Source of the DNA: Phycisphaerales bacterium
GTDB lineage: Bacteria; Planctomycetota; Phycisphaerae; Phycisphaerales; UBA1924
DNA length: 64,000 bases
Direction of reading: 5' to 3'
Assembly (NCBI GenBank): GCA_947476675.1
Contig: CANJRL010000001.1
Location: 1-64,000 of the forward strand
A program made the translations under genes and the position numbers. Below, one piece after another: positions 15,745-24,692 of the stretch; position 1 is the first letter of the stretch; each line of letters opens with the position of its first letter. The notes under the pieces are model-generated. The model had not been told where the DNA came from. It made no database searches and saw only the letters and a list, made by a program, of their open reading frames with translations.

Positions 15745-18474
15745 TCAGGCGAGGCGGTCCTCGGACACTCCCTCGCGTTCCATGGCGCGCCGGCGCATGA
15801 ACACCGCGCCGGCGAGGAAGAGGGCGGGGAGCGGGGGCAGGGCGACCGCCGCGGCGCGGATGCCCAGCTCGATGTCGCGCACCTCGCGCGACGCCCTGGC
15901 CTTCGCCTCGGCGACGCGCTGCTGCTTCTGGTCCTCGATCGACGCCGCCTGCACGTCGAGCCGGCGCTGCTCGCTCTGGCGCACCGACTCGACCATGATG
16001 CGCTTGGTCTGCTCGTCCAGGTCGGCGCGGCCCTCGATCTCCTTGACCCTGGCGTTCATGCGCTCGCGCACGCGGGCCAGTTCCTCCTCGGCCTGCCTGC
16101 CCGCCTCGTCGACGGCCTGCTGGGTCGCGCGCTGCTCGCCCATGCGCCGCTCCTCGAGCCGCTCCAGCGTCCGGTGCTGGGGGCGGCGCTTGCGCAACGC
16201 GACCAGCGCATCGTCGCCCGTGAGCGTGTCGACCGCGTTCATGGCGAAGGTGACGTTGTCGAACTCGAGGTCGCGGAAGCCTTCCTCGCGCATGCCGAAG
16301 AACATCTCCGAGATCAGGTCGAGGTCGGCGATGAAGATGACGTTGAGCGGCGCGGGAGGAGGGGGCGCGGCCTCGCCCTCCTTGGCGGGCGCCGCCGGCG
16401 GAGCCCCGGTGATGCGCGCGGCGAGCACGGGGCGGTCGTCGCTGCGCACGAACTTGCGCTGGGGGTTGAACCCGCCCCCGCCGAAGAACGAACGGGAGAG
16501 CACCTCGCGGTAATCGACGTAGCCGCTGACCGGGCTGGCGGTGAGCAGGGGTGTGAGGGTGGTCGTCGCGCCCTTGGCGGCGCGGATCATGCCCCCGGTG
16601 ATGACGACGACCTCCTGCAGGCCGCTGGTCGCCAGGTCCTTGTCGTTGAAGGCGCCGGCGAGTGCCGACGCCTCGCCGGAGGCGGCGCGGTCAGCGCGGC
16701 CGTCGATGGAGCGGCCGAGGAACAGGTACTCGCGGGGCATGTCGGCCAGCGCCGGGCGGGGGTTGTGCGCATCCCACGCGACGCGCAGCCCGATCGGCTC
16801 AATGCCCAGCAGGTTCCACAGGGGGAACAGGTTGGCCTTGGGCTCCTGAGGGGGCTGGTTCTGCATGAAGGGGTTGCGGGTGGCCTCGCGCGGCTCGGTG
16901 GTCGACAGGCCCGGGTTCATCATGGGGAGCGGGTCTTCGAGGATCAGCGCCGGGCGGCCCGAGCGGATGTAGTCGAGCGTGTGCTTGAGCTCGGCGTCGG
17001 AGAGCGACGAAGGCTGGGGGATGATCAGCGCGTCGATGTCCGCCGGGGCGGGCTGGTTCTTCGCGACCTTCACGACGTCGTATTGCTTGCGGAGTTCCTC
17101 GATCGCCGGCCAGTCACGCGTCGGGGTGAAGGTCTGGAAGTTGAACCGGCCGAAGAGCCCGGCCTCGGTGTCGAGCACGCCGACCTTCTTCCGCGCCGTG
17201 GCGCTGACGGCGCGCACGGCGCGGGCCAGTTCGTACTCCGGCGAGAGGCCGCGGCTCATGAAGGGGATGACCCGCTGCTCGGCGCCGCAGGCCAGCGCCA
17301 CGCCGAGGAACACCTCGGTGGGCGCGCCCGCCGGGTCGTCGGGCCCGGGGCCGACGGTCCTGGGGGTGATCTTCCAGGTTTTCTGCGCCTCGCGGGCCGC
17401 GTCGGAGAAGGGCTCGACCTCGACCACGCGGACCTCGATCGCCGAGGACCCCGAGCCTCGCGAGGAGCGCTCGATCTCGCGGAGAGCGCCCAGGAGGTTC
17501 TCCCTGGCCTGCGCCATCTGCGCCGGGACGTCCTTGCTCACGTAGGCCGTGATGAACACGGTGCGGTCCTTCGGGGTCTGCTTGACGATGCGCCGGGTTT
17601 CCTTGGAGAGCGTCCAGAGGCCCTCGGCCGTCACGTCGGCGCGCACGGGTGTGCGGCCCAGGAGCGTCGCGAGGGCGAGCCCGGCGACCGCGACGGACAC
17701 GCCGCGGACCAGCGCCAGCGAGGCCGCAACGCCCGAGCCGGGCGCGCCGGCGGTGCGCCAGCGCCCGATGAGGAAGACGTTGGTCCAGAGCGCCGTGGCG
17801 GCGACGGCGAGGAAGTACGCCACGCTCTCGGGGGTGACGACGCCTCGGGCGAAGTCGTCGAACTTGCCGGGCATGGCGAGCGCGTCGGCGACGGCGCCGA
17901 AGACCGAGCCGTCGGTCCAGCGCGCCAGCGCTCCGGCGCCGACGAAGAGCGCGCAGAGCACCGCGCCGAGGATGAACGACACCGTGAGGTTCCGCGTCAT
18001 GGCGCTGCCGACCATGGCCACCGGGAGCAGGGCCGCCCCCGCGAGCCATTGCCCGAGGTACGCGCCCACGAGCAGCCCGGGGTCGGGCCTGCCGAGGTAG
18101 GAGAGCACGACGACCTGGCCGGCGCCCGCGAAGGCCATGGCGACGGTGAAGATCGCGAGGCACGCGAGGTACTTGCCGAGGGCGAGCGACCAGTCGCCCG
18201 CCGGGAGGGTGAGGAGCAGTTCGTCGGTGCCTTCCTTGCGCTCCTCGGACCACGAGCCCATCGCGATCGCGGGCGCGAGGAAGAGGAGCAGCGACGGGAA
18301 CCACGCCATGAGCTGGTCGAGGTTGGCGAGGTTGCGGGCGAAGAACATGGGCGTCCAGAACGCGGCGAACGAGGAGAGGAAAACGAAGATGGTGATGAAG
18401 ACGTAGCCGGTGGGGCTGGCGAAGTAGGCGGAGAGTTGCCGCCGGAACACCGCGGAGATCACGTTGGTCTGCAT
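15745..18474 (-). CDS. Fused ABC permease and GldG-like substrate-binding protein
   Basis: A 909-residue two-part protein. Residues 1-240 are a six-helix ABC-2 permease of the GldF/NosY type (RQLSAYFASPTGYVFITIFV; GSWSEERKEGTDELLLTLP). After another helix (about 265-290) comes a large GldG-like extracytoplasmic domain (LSKETRRIVKQTPKDRTVFI; ALIIPQPSSLSDAELKHTLDYI; ALILEDPLPMMNP), a long coiled coil (about 780-870) and a C-terminal helix with a basic end. GldF and GldG are separate genes in Bacteroidetes; here they are one polypeptide. It should pair with the ATPase encoded just upstream. The transported substrate is unknown; the system is related to gliding and polysaccharide-type exporters. 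Confidence 0.82.
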   Translation of the reverse strand: MQTNVISAVFRRQLSAYFASPTGYVFITIFVFLSSFAAFWTPMFFARNLANLDQLMAWFPSLLLFLAPAIAMGSWSEERKEGTDELLLTLPAGDWSLALGKYLACLAIFTVAMAFAGAGQVVVLSYLGRPDPGLLVGAYLGQWLAGAALLPVAMVGSAMTRNLTVSFILGAVLCALFVGAGALARWTDGSVFGAVADALAMPGKFDDFARGVVTPESVAYFLAVAATALWTNVFLIGRWRTAGAPGSGVAASLALVRGVSVAVAGLALATLLGRTPVRADVTAEGLWTLSKETRRIVKQTPKDRTVFITAYVSKDVPAQMAQARENLLGALREIERSSRGSGSSAIEVRVVEVEPFSDAAREAQKTWKITPRTVGPGPDDPAGAPTEVFLGVALACGAEQRVIPFMSRGLSPEYELARAVRAVSATARKKVGVLDTEAGLFGRFNFQTFTPTRDWPAIEELRKQYDVVKVAKNQPAPADIDALIIPQPSSLSDAELKHTLDYIRSGRPALILEDPLPMMNPGLSTTEPREATRNPFMQNQPPQEPKANLFPLWNLLGIEPIGLRVAWDAHNPRPALADMPREYLFLGRSIDGRADRAASGEASALAGAFNDKDLATSGLQEVVVITGGMIRAAKGATTTLTPLLTASPVSGYVDYREVLSRSFFGGGGFNPQRKFVRSDDRPVLAARITGAPPAAPAKEGEAAPPPPAPLNVIFIADLDLISEMFFGMREEGFRDLEFDNVTFAMNAVDTLTGDDALVALRKRRPQHRTLERLEERRMGEQRATQQAVDEAGRQAEEELARVRERMNARVKEIEGRADLDEQTKRIMVESVRQSEQRRLDVQAASIEDQKQQRVAEAKARASREVRDIELGIRAAAVALPPLPALFLAGAVFMRRRAMEREGVSEDRLA

Positions 18475-18511
18475 CGTGGCGGCCTCGAGGGGGCGTGTGG
18501 TGGGGGCGGGG

Positions 18512-19294
18512 TCAGCCGGCCTTGCGGGAGGGGCGTGTGAGATCGTGGAAGCGGCGCTCCATCGCCCGCTCGTCGGCGCCGAGGGAGGCGACGTCGCCGT
18601 CGTGCACGATGCGGCCGGCGTGGATGAACACCACGCGCTGCGCCACCGCGCGGACCTCGGACAGGATGTGCGTGCTCAGCAGGATGGTCTTGGTCGCGGC
18701 GAGCGAGCGGAGGAGCGCCCGCACCTGCTCGATCTGGTTGGGGTCGAGGCCGGCGGTGGGCTCGTCCATGATGAGGACCTCGGGGTCGTGGAGCAGGGCC
18801 TGGGCCATACCGAGGCGCTGGCGGTAGCCGCGGCTGAGCTTGCCCGCGGGCTTGCCGATCACCTCCTTCAGGGCGCAGCGCTCGACGACGTAGTCGACCC
18901 GGCGCCGCAGGTCGCCCTCGCCCATCCCCCGGGCTCTGCCGAAGAAGGTGAGCAGGGCCCGCGGGGTCATGTCGTCGTAGAGCGGGCCGTTCTCGGGCAG
19001 GAAGCCCAGGCGCCGGGTCGCCTCGAGGCGCCGCTCGCGCACGTCCATCCCCGCGATGAAGGCGCGGCCCGAGGTTGGGGCCAGAAGGCCGGTGAGCAGG
19101 CGCATGGTGGTCGACTTTCCGGCGCCGTTGGGCCCGAGGAATGCCGCCACCTGCCCGCGCGGGATCTCGAAGGACACGTCGCGCACGGCGTAGAAATCGC
19201 CGTACATTCGGGTCAGCCCGTCGGCGCGGATCATGGCCTCGGTGGAGGCGGCTGTCGCGATCGGCCGGATCGGCTCTCGCGCGGTGGTGCTCAT
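18512..19294 (-). CDS. ABC transporter ATP-binding protein (GldA-type)
   Basis: A 260-residue ATPase with Walker A (GPNGAGKST), the signature LSRGYRQR, Walker B (VLIMDEPTAGLD) and the switch His in LLSTHILSEV. The first residues before IRADGLTRMYGDF are a short disordered lead. I chose ATG 19294 because a GGAGG site lies upstream at good spacing; the longer open frame to 19372 has no support. It is the first gene of the operon with the permease-GldG fusion (37 bp later) and the DUF4340 protein, and would power that complex. Confidence 0.88.
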   Translation of the reverse strand: MSTTAREPIRPIATAASTEAMIRADGLTRMYGDFYAVRDVSFEIPRGQVAAFLGPNGAGKSTTMRLLTGLLAPTSGRAFIAGMDVRERRLEATRRLGFLPENGPLYDDMTPRALLTFFGRARGMGEGDLRRRVDYVVERCALKEVIGKPAGKLSRGYRQRLGMAQALLHDPEVLIMDEPTAGLDPNQIEQVRALLRSLAATKTILLSTHILSEVRAVAQRVVFIHAGRIVHDGDVASLGADERAMERRFHDLTRPSRKAG

Positions 19295-19432
19295 GCTGGC
19301 GATCCTCCGAAAACCCGGGGGCCTGGGGGCCGCCGGGGCGGGTGTTTTGCCGGAGGGGCAGGCGGTCGTCAAGAGGGGGAGCGGGCGCGGCCGGTCCTAC
19401 GGTCACGCGCCGCGCCGGGTTCGGACCGGGCA

Positions 19433-20407
19433 TCAGCGCGCCGGCCCGCCCTCGGGCTTCTTCGCGGGCGCCGGGATCTCGCCGAACGCCGGCGAGGGGA
19501 TTGCCTTCGCCGACTTGATCACCGGGGGCTGCACGGGACGACCCGAGGCCTGGTCGGCAAGCGGGACGGCGGCGATGGCGGTGATCGTCTCGGCGCCGCG
19601 GACCGTCTGGCCGAAGGCGGTGTACTTGCCGTCGAGCGCCGCGGTGCCCTCGCGGCTGAGGCAGAGGAAGAACTGCGAGCCGGCGGAGTTGGGGTCGCCG
19701 GAGCGGGCCATCGAGATCACGCCGAAGTCGTGCTGGAGGGCGCTCTTCTCGAGATCGATGTTGTAGCCGGGGCCTCCCGAGCCCTTGCCCGCGGGGTCGC
19801 CGGCCTGGATCACGAACGCCGCCCCGGTGGGCAGCGATGGCACGACGCGGTGGAAGATGATGTCGGTGTAGAAGCCGCCCTCGACCAGCGAGAGGAAATT
19901 CCACACCGAGTTGGGCGCGACATCGGGGCGCATCGCGATCTCGACCTCGCCCAGGGATGTCTCGAGCACCACGTGCTTGTTCACCCAGGCGCGGAGGCCG
20001 GACGAGCCCTCGCCCGACCGCGGCGACCACATGATCTGCCCCTGCTGGCCCGCGCCCGTCGCATAGTCCGGGCTGAGCAGCGGCTGGAGGACCACCGGCG
20101 CGCCGACCTGCTTGCCGCCGACGATCAGTTGGGCGTAGAGAACCCGCGGCTTGGCCGCAGTCCACAGCACGGGGAACAGGCCGGCGAGGTCAACCCGCCC
20201 CTGCGCGGCGCTGGCCTTCTCCACCGGGTCGGCCTTGCCTTGCTCGAAGAGCCCGATCTCGACAGCGCCGGAGGCGCCCGAGGGCATCGCGACGGTCATC
20301 GGGATCGCCCGATTCACGCCGTAGTAGGTTCGCTCGGGGGTGATCTGGGCGTTGGCGGCGGAGATCATGGCGAATGCGAGAGACGCGGAGAGAACAGCGC
20401 GTGTCAT
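19433..20407 (-). CDS. Exported cyclophilin-type peptidyl-prolyl isomerase
   Basis: A 324-residue protein. A signal peptide (MTRAVLSASLAFAMISAANA) is followed by about 125 residues of unassigned beta-rich sequence, then a cyclophilin domain (about residues 145-300) with FHRVVPSLPTGAAFVIQAGDP, the GSQFF strand and FGQTVRGAETI. The catalytic Arg of FHRV and the Phe and Gln of VIQAGD are present. It would catalyse proline isomerisation outside the cytoplasm. ATG 20407 is selected by the signal peptide. The gene begins about 150 bp downstream of the prepilin-like gene. Confidence 0.85.
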   Translation of the reverse strand: MTRAVLSASLAFAMISAANAQITPERTYYGVNRAIPMTVAMPSGASGAVEIGLFEQGKADPVEKASAAQGRVDLAGLFPVLWTAAKPRVLYAQLIVGGKQVGAPVVLQPLLSPDYATGAGQQGQIMWSPRSGEGSSGLRAWVNKHVVLETSLGEVEIAMRPDVAPNSVWNFLSLVEGGFYTDIIFHRVVPSLPTGAAFVIQAGDPAGKGSGGPGYNIDLEKSALQHDFGVISMARSGDPNSAGSQFFLCLSREGTAALDGKYTAFGQTVRGAETITAIAAVPLADQASGRPVQPPVIKSAKAIPSPAFGEIPAPAKKPEGGPAR

Positions 20408-20560
20408 CGGCGGGGCTCCGTTGGAGTGGCGCGTGGCGGGACGAGACGCTCCGGGATCGAGGGTCAGGGTTGTATCTGCGCGCGACATCCGCCGCCAGCG
20501 CCCCGTGGGGGCCGCGGATCCAGAGGGCTGGGATGAGAAGGGGCGTCCGCCGCCCGTTGA

Positions 20561-21367
20561 TCAGTGAATCCGCGGCTGCAGCAGGTTCGCCGGGCCGAAC
20601 CCGTTGTTGCCGTTGATGCCCGGGAAGCCGCGGCGTTCGCCCGTGTCGAGCACCCACCAGGCTTGGGCGACGCCGTACGCCGCATTCGGGTCGGTGAGCG
20701 CGGCGGGGACGGACGACATCCACTCCTGCTGGCGATCCTCGAACCAGAGGACCGAGAGGTCGGCGCGGAAGATGTTGAGCCCGCCCTTGTGGTTGATGTC
20801 GGAGAGCGATTGCATGCCGTCGGCGATCAGGGTGACACCGGGGTCGAGATCCTGGAGGAACTGCTTGCTGGTCGGCAGTCCCGCCGGGAGGCCGCGGTAG
20901 TGGTAGTTGGTGTTGATGACGCCGGCGCGTGCCCCCCAGGCGCTCGCGTAGACCTCAAACCGATTCTCGCCGCGATGACTCGGGCAATAGAACACCTCGG
21001 GGGTGTTGATGAAATCGCCGGAAAAGAGGTGCCCGAGGCCGTCCCACGCGGTCTCGGTGTGGACGACCGTCATCGCCTGCGGCTGGTAAGGCTGCTGATT
21101 CGACTGGAACACGCTTCGGGGCAGCCGGTCCTTGTTGGCCTCGGCGTAGAGGGTGATGCCCATGCCCAGTTGGCGGACGTTGGAGCGGCAGATCACCCTC
21201 TTGGTGGCCTCACTCACGTGCGAAAGCACCGGGAGCATGACCGCCATCAGCACGCTGATGATCAGGATGCAGACCAGCAGGTCGAGGAGGGAGAATCCGC
21301 GTTGATCCCCAAGTCCGGGGACACGCTGAACCCTGCCGCCACTGGCGTTCACCGCGGGGTGAGGCAA
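20561..21367 (-). CDS. Prepilin-type N-methylation domain protein (pseudopilin-like)
   Basis: A 268-residue protein. The prepilin cleavage and methylation motif (QRGFSLLDLLVCILIISVLM) is followed by a helix and a globular domain of the planctomycete pseudopilin type (HVSEATKRVICRSNVRQLGM; YCPSHRGENRFEV). At +5 the usual Glu is replaced by Asp (GFSLLD). I chose TTG at 21367 because GGAGGAGG lies just upstream and it gives a leader of about 25 residues; the longer frame to 21478 overlaps its own promoter. These proteins are numerous in planctomycetes and their roles are unclear. Confidence 0.72.
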   Translation of the reverse strand: MPHPAVNASGGRVQRVPGLGDQRGFSLLDLLVCILIISVLMAVMLPVLSHVSEATKRVICRSNVRQLGMGITLYAEANKDRLPRSVFQSNQQPYQPQAMTVVHTETAWDGLGHLFSGDFINTPEVFYCPSHRGENRFEVYASAWGARAGVINTNYHYRGLPAGLPTSKQFLQDLDPGVTLIADGMQSLSDINHKGGLNIFRADLSVLWFEDRQQEWMSSVPAALTDPNAAYGVAQAWWVLDTGERRGFPGINGNNGFGPANLLQPRIH

Positions 21368-21449
21368 TCCACGTCCTCCTCCAGGCGATGTCCCGATCCG
21401 TGGGACCACTGTCCATCCTCCTGAGGAACGCACCGGTCTGTCCGCAACG

Positions 21450-21478
21450 ACTATATCGCTCGTTTCGACAGGGCACAA
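21450..21478 (-). promoter_or_regulatory. Sigma-70-type promoter for the prepilin-like gene
   Basis: On the minus strand TTGTGC (21478-21473) and TATAGT (21455-21450) are separated by exactly 17 bp. Transcription should start near 21443, giving a leader of about 75 nt with the GGAGGAGG ribosome-binding site at its end. Confidence 0.7.
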
Positions 21479-21626
21479 CCCGAGATTCGTGGAGTCTTCG
21501 CGGAAAGCACGGAACCGAAGGGAACTGTAAGGGTAGCGAGATCGGTAGCAAGCCCGAGAACGCTTCTATTTTTGGTTTTTGTTCGGATTTTCAAGATTTC
21601 TTGCATCAGCATTGCGGAGGTCGGCG

Positions 21627-21632
21627 TATAGT
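21627..21632 (+). promoter_or_regulatory. Possible -10 element TATAGT for the ECF sigma operon
   Basis: TATAGT preceded by GCG lies about 42 nt before the sigma-factor ATG. The nearest -35-like hexamer, TTGCAT at 21601, has a 20-bp spacer, longer than ideal, so this is a candidate only. Confidence 0.35.
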
Positions 21633-21674
21633 TGTCGACAGGTGGGACCCTTGCAGAGCGGATCGAGCGAGGCC

Positions 21675-22256
21675 ATGAACCCGAGCGACCGGTCTCAACA
21701 CGATGCGGACTTCGCGCTGATGCAGCGCGTGAGCGTCGATGATCCGGCGGCGGTGTCGGAGTTGTATGACAGGTTCGGGCCCCTGGTGTACCGGATGGCG
21801 TACCAGGTGCTCCCGAGCCGGGCGGATGCGGAAGATGCGGTGCAAGAGGTGTTCGTTCGCCTCTGGAGGACCTCGAGCCGGTATGACCCGAAACGATCGG
21901 CGCTGGTGACATGGGTCATGCTGCTTGCGCGTCGGATTCTGGTGGACAGGATGCGCCGGACGCAGGCGAGGGTGAAGGCCTCGAGCATCTCGGAGTCGAT
22001 GGATACTCCCGCCCCCGGCCAGGCGCCGCCGGCGGACAGGATGGAGAAGGACGAGCGGTACGCGGCACTCATGAAGAAGATCGATCAACTCCCCGAACTG
22101 CAGCGCGCGGTGGTCCTGAGGTCGTACCTCGGCGGCCAGACCCTGCGGCAGATCGGCAGCGAACTGAACAAGCCTTTGGGGACAATCAAGTCGGCGCTCA
22201 GCCGAGCGCTCGTGCGGCTCCGGGAGCGGGGCATCGGCGAGGAGGCAGCAGCATGA
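21675..22256 (+). CDS. ECF-family RNA polymerase sigma factor
   Basis: A 193-residue ECF sigma factor. Region 2 reads AVSELYDRFGPLVYRMAYQV with RADAEDAVQEVFVRLW (the core-binding and -10-recognising helices). Region 4 reads LPELQRAVVLRSYLGGQTLR with SELNKPLGTIKSALSRAL (the -35-binding helix-turn-helix). There is no region 3 and no extra C-terminal domain. ATG 21675 is used; the longer frame from 21579 is upstream DNA. It overlaps the next gene as ATGA, so sigma factor and anti-sigma factor are translationally coupled. Its target promoters cannot be read from the sequence. Confidence 0.9.
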   Translation: MNPSDRSQHDADFALMQRVSVDDPAAVSELYDRFGPLVYRMAYQVLPSRADAEDAVQEVFVRLWRTSSRYDPKRSALVTWVMLLARRILVDRMRRTQARVKASSISESMDTPAPGQAPPADRMEKDERYAALMKKIDQLPELQRAVVLRSYLGGQTLRQIGSELNKPLGTIKSALSRALVRLRERGIGEEAAA

Positions 22257-23047
22257 TGACCACGCGAGATCTGTTCGAACTGGCGTCGCTCGACACGCTC
22301 GGGCTCCTCGACGAGGACGAGCGCAGGGAATTCGAGCGCGCCTTCCGCGAGGCGCCCCCGGCGGTGCAGGCGCAGATCCGGCGCGAGCAGCTGCGCACCA
22401 CCGACATCGAGTCGTGGCTGCCGCAGGTCTCGCCGCCGCCGGGCCTGAAGTCCTCCGTCATGAGCGCCGTGCAGGAGGCGGTGGTGGCGGTCCGCCAGGG
22501 TCGGGCTCGCGACCACGTCAGGCACAAGGTCGGCCCGCTGGCCATGGCGCTGCAGCGCAACGTCTCGCCGCTGTGGAGGGCCGCGTCGATCGGCCTGATC
22601 GGCGGCGTGGTGTCGCTCAGTTACGTGCTCTACAAGATCAACGACCAGTATCGCACCTCGGCGGTTGCGCAGCGCAGCGATCAGTCGATGGATGAGGCCC
22701 AGCGCCTGGGCAAGACCCAGTTCCTCGAGACCCTCGACAGCCCCCGCTCCATGGTCGCGTTCCGCGACGGCGAGGCCAAGGGCCCGCGCCGCGTCTCGGC
22801 CACCCTGTACGTCGGCTCCAACGACCGGGCGTTCCTGCAGGTCAACAACCTCCCGATCATCGCGGGCGGGTACCGCCTGGTTGCCGTCGGCGATGACGGC
22901 GCGATGAAGGCGCTCAAGACCTTCGACGTGCCCGGCGGCCGCCAGGTCATCGAACTCGCCGCGACTCTGATCCCGATGGGCGCGCGGCTGGCCATCCTGC
23001 CGGCGTCCGCCCCGGACAGCCTTTCGGCGGCGATCCTGGTTTCCTGA
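22253..23047 (+). CDS. RskA-like membrane anti-sigma factor
   Basis: A 264-residue protein coupled to the sigma gene. The N-terminal cytoplasmic part (ELASLDTLGLLDEDERREFE) matches the sigma-binding helices of RskA-type anti-sigma factors and lacks the HxxxCxxC zinc motif. One transmembrane helix (about residues 105-124, ASIGLIGGVVSLSYVLYKI) leads to an extracytoplasmic beta domain (RRVSATLYVGSNDRAFLQV) like the RskA C-terminal domain. It should hold the sigma factor inactive until an envelope signal triggers release. A rho-independent terminator follows at 23071-23105. Confidence 0.82.
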   Translation: MMTTRDLFELASLDTLGLLDEDERREFERAFREAPPAVQAQIRREQLRTTDIESWLPQVSPPPGLKSSVMSAVQEAVVAVRQGRARDHVRHKVGPLAMALQRNVSPLWRAASIGLIGGVVSLSYVLYKINDQYRTSAVAQRSDQSMDEAQRLGKTQFLETLDSPRSMVAFRDGEAKGPRRVSATLYVGSNDRAFLQVNNLPIIAGGYRLVAVGDDGAMKALKTFDVPGGRQVIELAATLIPMGARLAILPASAPDSLSAAILVS

Positions 23048-23070
23048 GCCATCCGTTCGGCGTGGTCACC

Positions 23071-23105
23071 CCGCCGCCGGCGATCCCGGCGGCGGATTCG
23101 TTTTT
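23071..23105 (+). terminator. Rho-independent terminator after the sigma/anti-sigma operon
   Basis: A perfect 10-bp stem (CCGCCGCCGG at 23071-23080 with CCGGCGGCGG at 23086-23095), a 5-nt loop, then ATTCGTTTTT. It lies 24 nt after the anti-sigma stop and separates the operon from mqnE. Confidence 0.75.
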
Positions 23106-23167
23106 GCCGCGTCAGGGCGCCCGCCCGGGCGCGCAATCCGGCGTCTATCCTCGGACGAAGCCTCCGC

Positions 23168-24541
23168 ATGACCACCGCCGCCGCCACGCTCGAACAGCAC
23201 GCCCGCTCGGGGCCCGGCCGAGGGCGCGGGCGCGACCCGCGGATCGCCGACATCGCCGCCCGAGCGCTGGCCGGTGAGCGCCTGGGCCTGGACGACGGGG
23301 AGGCGTTATTCGCCACGCCGGACATCTGGTCGGTGTGCGAGGCGGCCGATGCGGTGCGCACCCGGCTGCACGGCGACGCCGGGTACTTCAACGTCAACCG
23401 GCACATGAACTACTCGAACGTGTGCGCGCTGTCGTGCAGGTTCTGCGAGTTCTACCGCAAGCAGGGCGAGGAGGGGGCGTACACCCGCGACACCGCGTAC
23501 GTGGTCGGCCAGGCTCGCGGGGCGGTCGAGGCGGGCGCGACCGAGATGCACATCGTCGGAGGCCTGCACCCCTACCTGCCCTTCGAGTACTACACCGGTC
23601 TGCTGTCGGCGATCCGGGCCGCGGCGCCCGCGCTGCACATCAAGGCCTTCACCGCGGTGGAGATCGTCCACCTCGCCAGGATCGCCAAGGTCTACAAGGC
23701 CGACGACCGCGAGGCCGGCATCCGCTGGGTGCTCGGGCGGCTCAAGGAGGCGGGGCTCGGCTCGCTCCCGGGAGGCGGCGCCGAGGTCTTCGACGACCGC
23801 GTCCACGACGAGGCATTCAAGGGCAAGATCCGCTCCGACGTGTGGCTCGACGTCCACCGGGTGGCCCACGAACTCGGGCTCAACAGCAACGCGACGATCC
23901 TCTACGGCCACGTCGAGCACCGGCGCGACAGGCTCGTGCACATGGACATGCTTCGGCGGGCGCAGGACCGGGCTCTGGCGCGGCTCGGGTACGGCGGCGT
24001 CGGGGCCGTCCCGGAGGCGGGGAAGGGAGGCCTGGGCGCGGCGCCGGGCCATCTCGGCTATCGCGCCGAGGCCTTCGACGACGCGACCCCGGTGATCACG
24101 CTGACGCGGCCTGGGGTCTCGCTCCCCACCCCGGCGATGAACAGCCGCGGCGGGTACTTCCAGACCATCATCCCCCTCCCGTTCTTCCCCGACGGGAGCG
24201 ACCTCGAGGGCCTGCCGGGCCCCGGGGGGCTGGAGAACCTCCGCACCCTCGCGGTGGCCCGCCTGATGCTCGACAACTTTCCGCACGTCAAGGCCTTCTG
24301 GATCATGCAGACGCTGGCGATGGCCACGCTGATGATGCAGTGCGGGGCCGACGACATCGACGGCACCGTGGTGTGGTACGACATCACCAAGGTGGGCGGG
24401 TCGAGCACCCACCAGGAAACCACCGTCGCGGATCTCCAGCGGGCGATCCGCGAGGCGGGGAAGGTGCCGGTCGAGCGTGACACGCTGTACCGGCGCGTTG
24501 CCCGCGATGGAGCGGCGTGGACAACGGCGGAGCATCGCTGA
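23168..24541 (+). CDS. mqnE: Aminofutalosine synthase MqnE (radical SAM)
   Basis: A 457-residue radical SAM enzyme. The iron-sulfur motif C-x3-C-x2-C is at Cys86, Cys90 and Cys93 (CALSCRFCEF), after NYSNV. MqnE hallmarks are the TEMHIVGGLHP segment, the PGGGAEVFDDRV motif and TILYGHVEHRRDRL. It adds SAM to 3-[(1-carboxyvinyl)oxy]benzoate to make aminofutalosine, an early step of futalosine-pathway menaquinone synthesis. A TATCCT hexamer at 23146-23151, followed by CG, could be its -10. A segment of about 30 residues near 285-315 (EAGKGGLGAAPGHLGYRAEA) looks like an extra loop. No other mqn gene is in the window. Confidence 0.88.
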   Translation: MTTAAATLEQHARSGPGRGRGRDPRIADIAARALAGERLGLDDGEALFATPDIWSVCEAADAVRTRLHGDAGYFNVNRHMNYSNVCALSCRFCEFYRKQGEEGAYTRDTAYVVGQARGAVEAGATEMHIVGGLHPYLPFEYYTGLLSAIRAAAPALHIKAFTAVEIVHLARIAKVYKADDREAGIRWVLGRLKEAGLGSLPGGGAEVFDDRVHDEAFKGKIRSDVWLDVHRVAHELGLNSNATILYGHVEHRRDRLVHMDMLRRAQDRALARLGYGGVGAVPEAGKGGLGAAPGHLGYRAEAFDDATPVITLTRPGVSLPTPAMNSRGGYFQTIIPLPFFPDGSDLEGLPGPGGLENLRTLAVARLMLDNFPHVKAFWIMQTLAMATLMMQCGADDIDGTVVWYDITKVGGSSTHQETTVADLQRAIREAGKVPVERDTLYRRVARDGAAWTTAEHR

Positions 24542-24692
24542 GTTCCCGCCGCGGGCCCGGAGGGCTGGGGCGATAAACTGCGGAGCCCGGCGCGCCGATG
24601 AACTGTCGGCCCCACGGAGCGCTGGCGGGCGCGGTGCGCGCTCGCGGCGGCGAACGGCGGCTTGACCGGCGCGGCCAGCGCCTGGAGGTTCG

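Larger units (their letters stand above)
21368..21674. other. 307-bp divergent control region between the prepilin-like gene and the ECF sigma gene
   Basis: This is the most AT-rich stretch of the left half; 21560-21610 is strongly T-rich on the plus strand. It holds a well-formed minus-strand sigma-70-type promoter at 21450-21478 and a plus-strand TATAGT at 21627-21632. I see no open frame of note. Confidence 0.6.

Noticed and set aside
14782-18540. A 1252-codon open frame on the plus strand, and similar long frames at 1429-3504, 4506-6620, 6104-8314 and 18464-20536
   Set aside because: They lie antisense to well-supported genes and their products are Arg-, Gly-, Pro- and Asp-rich without domains. 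Long shadow frames are expected at 70% G+C.
20561-21478. The longer start (GTG 21478 region) of the prepilin-like gene
   Set aside because: It would overlap the TTGTGC-17-TATAGT promoter and give an unusually long leader; TTG 21367 has a strong GGAGGAGG site.
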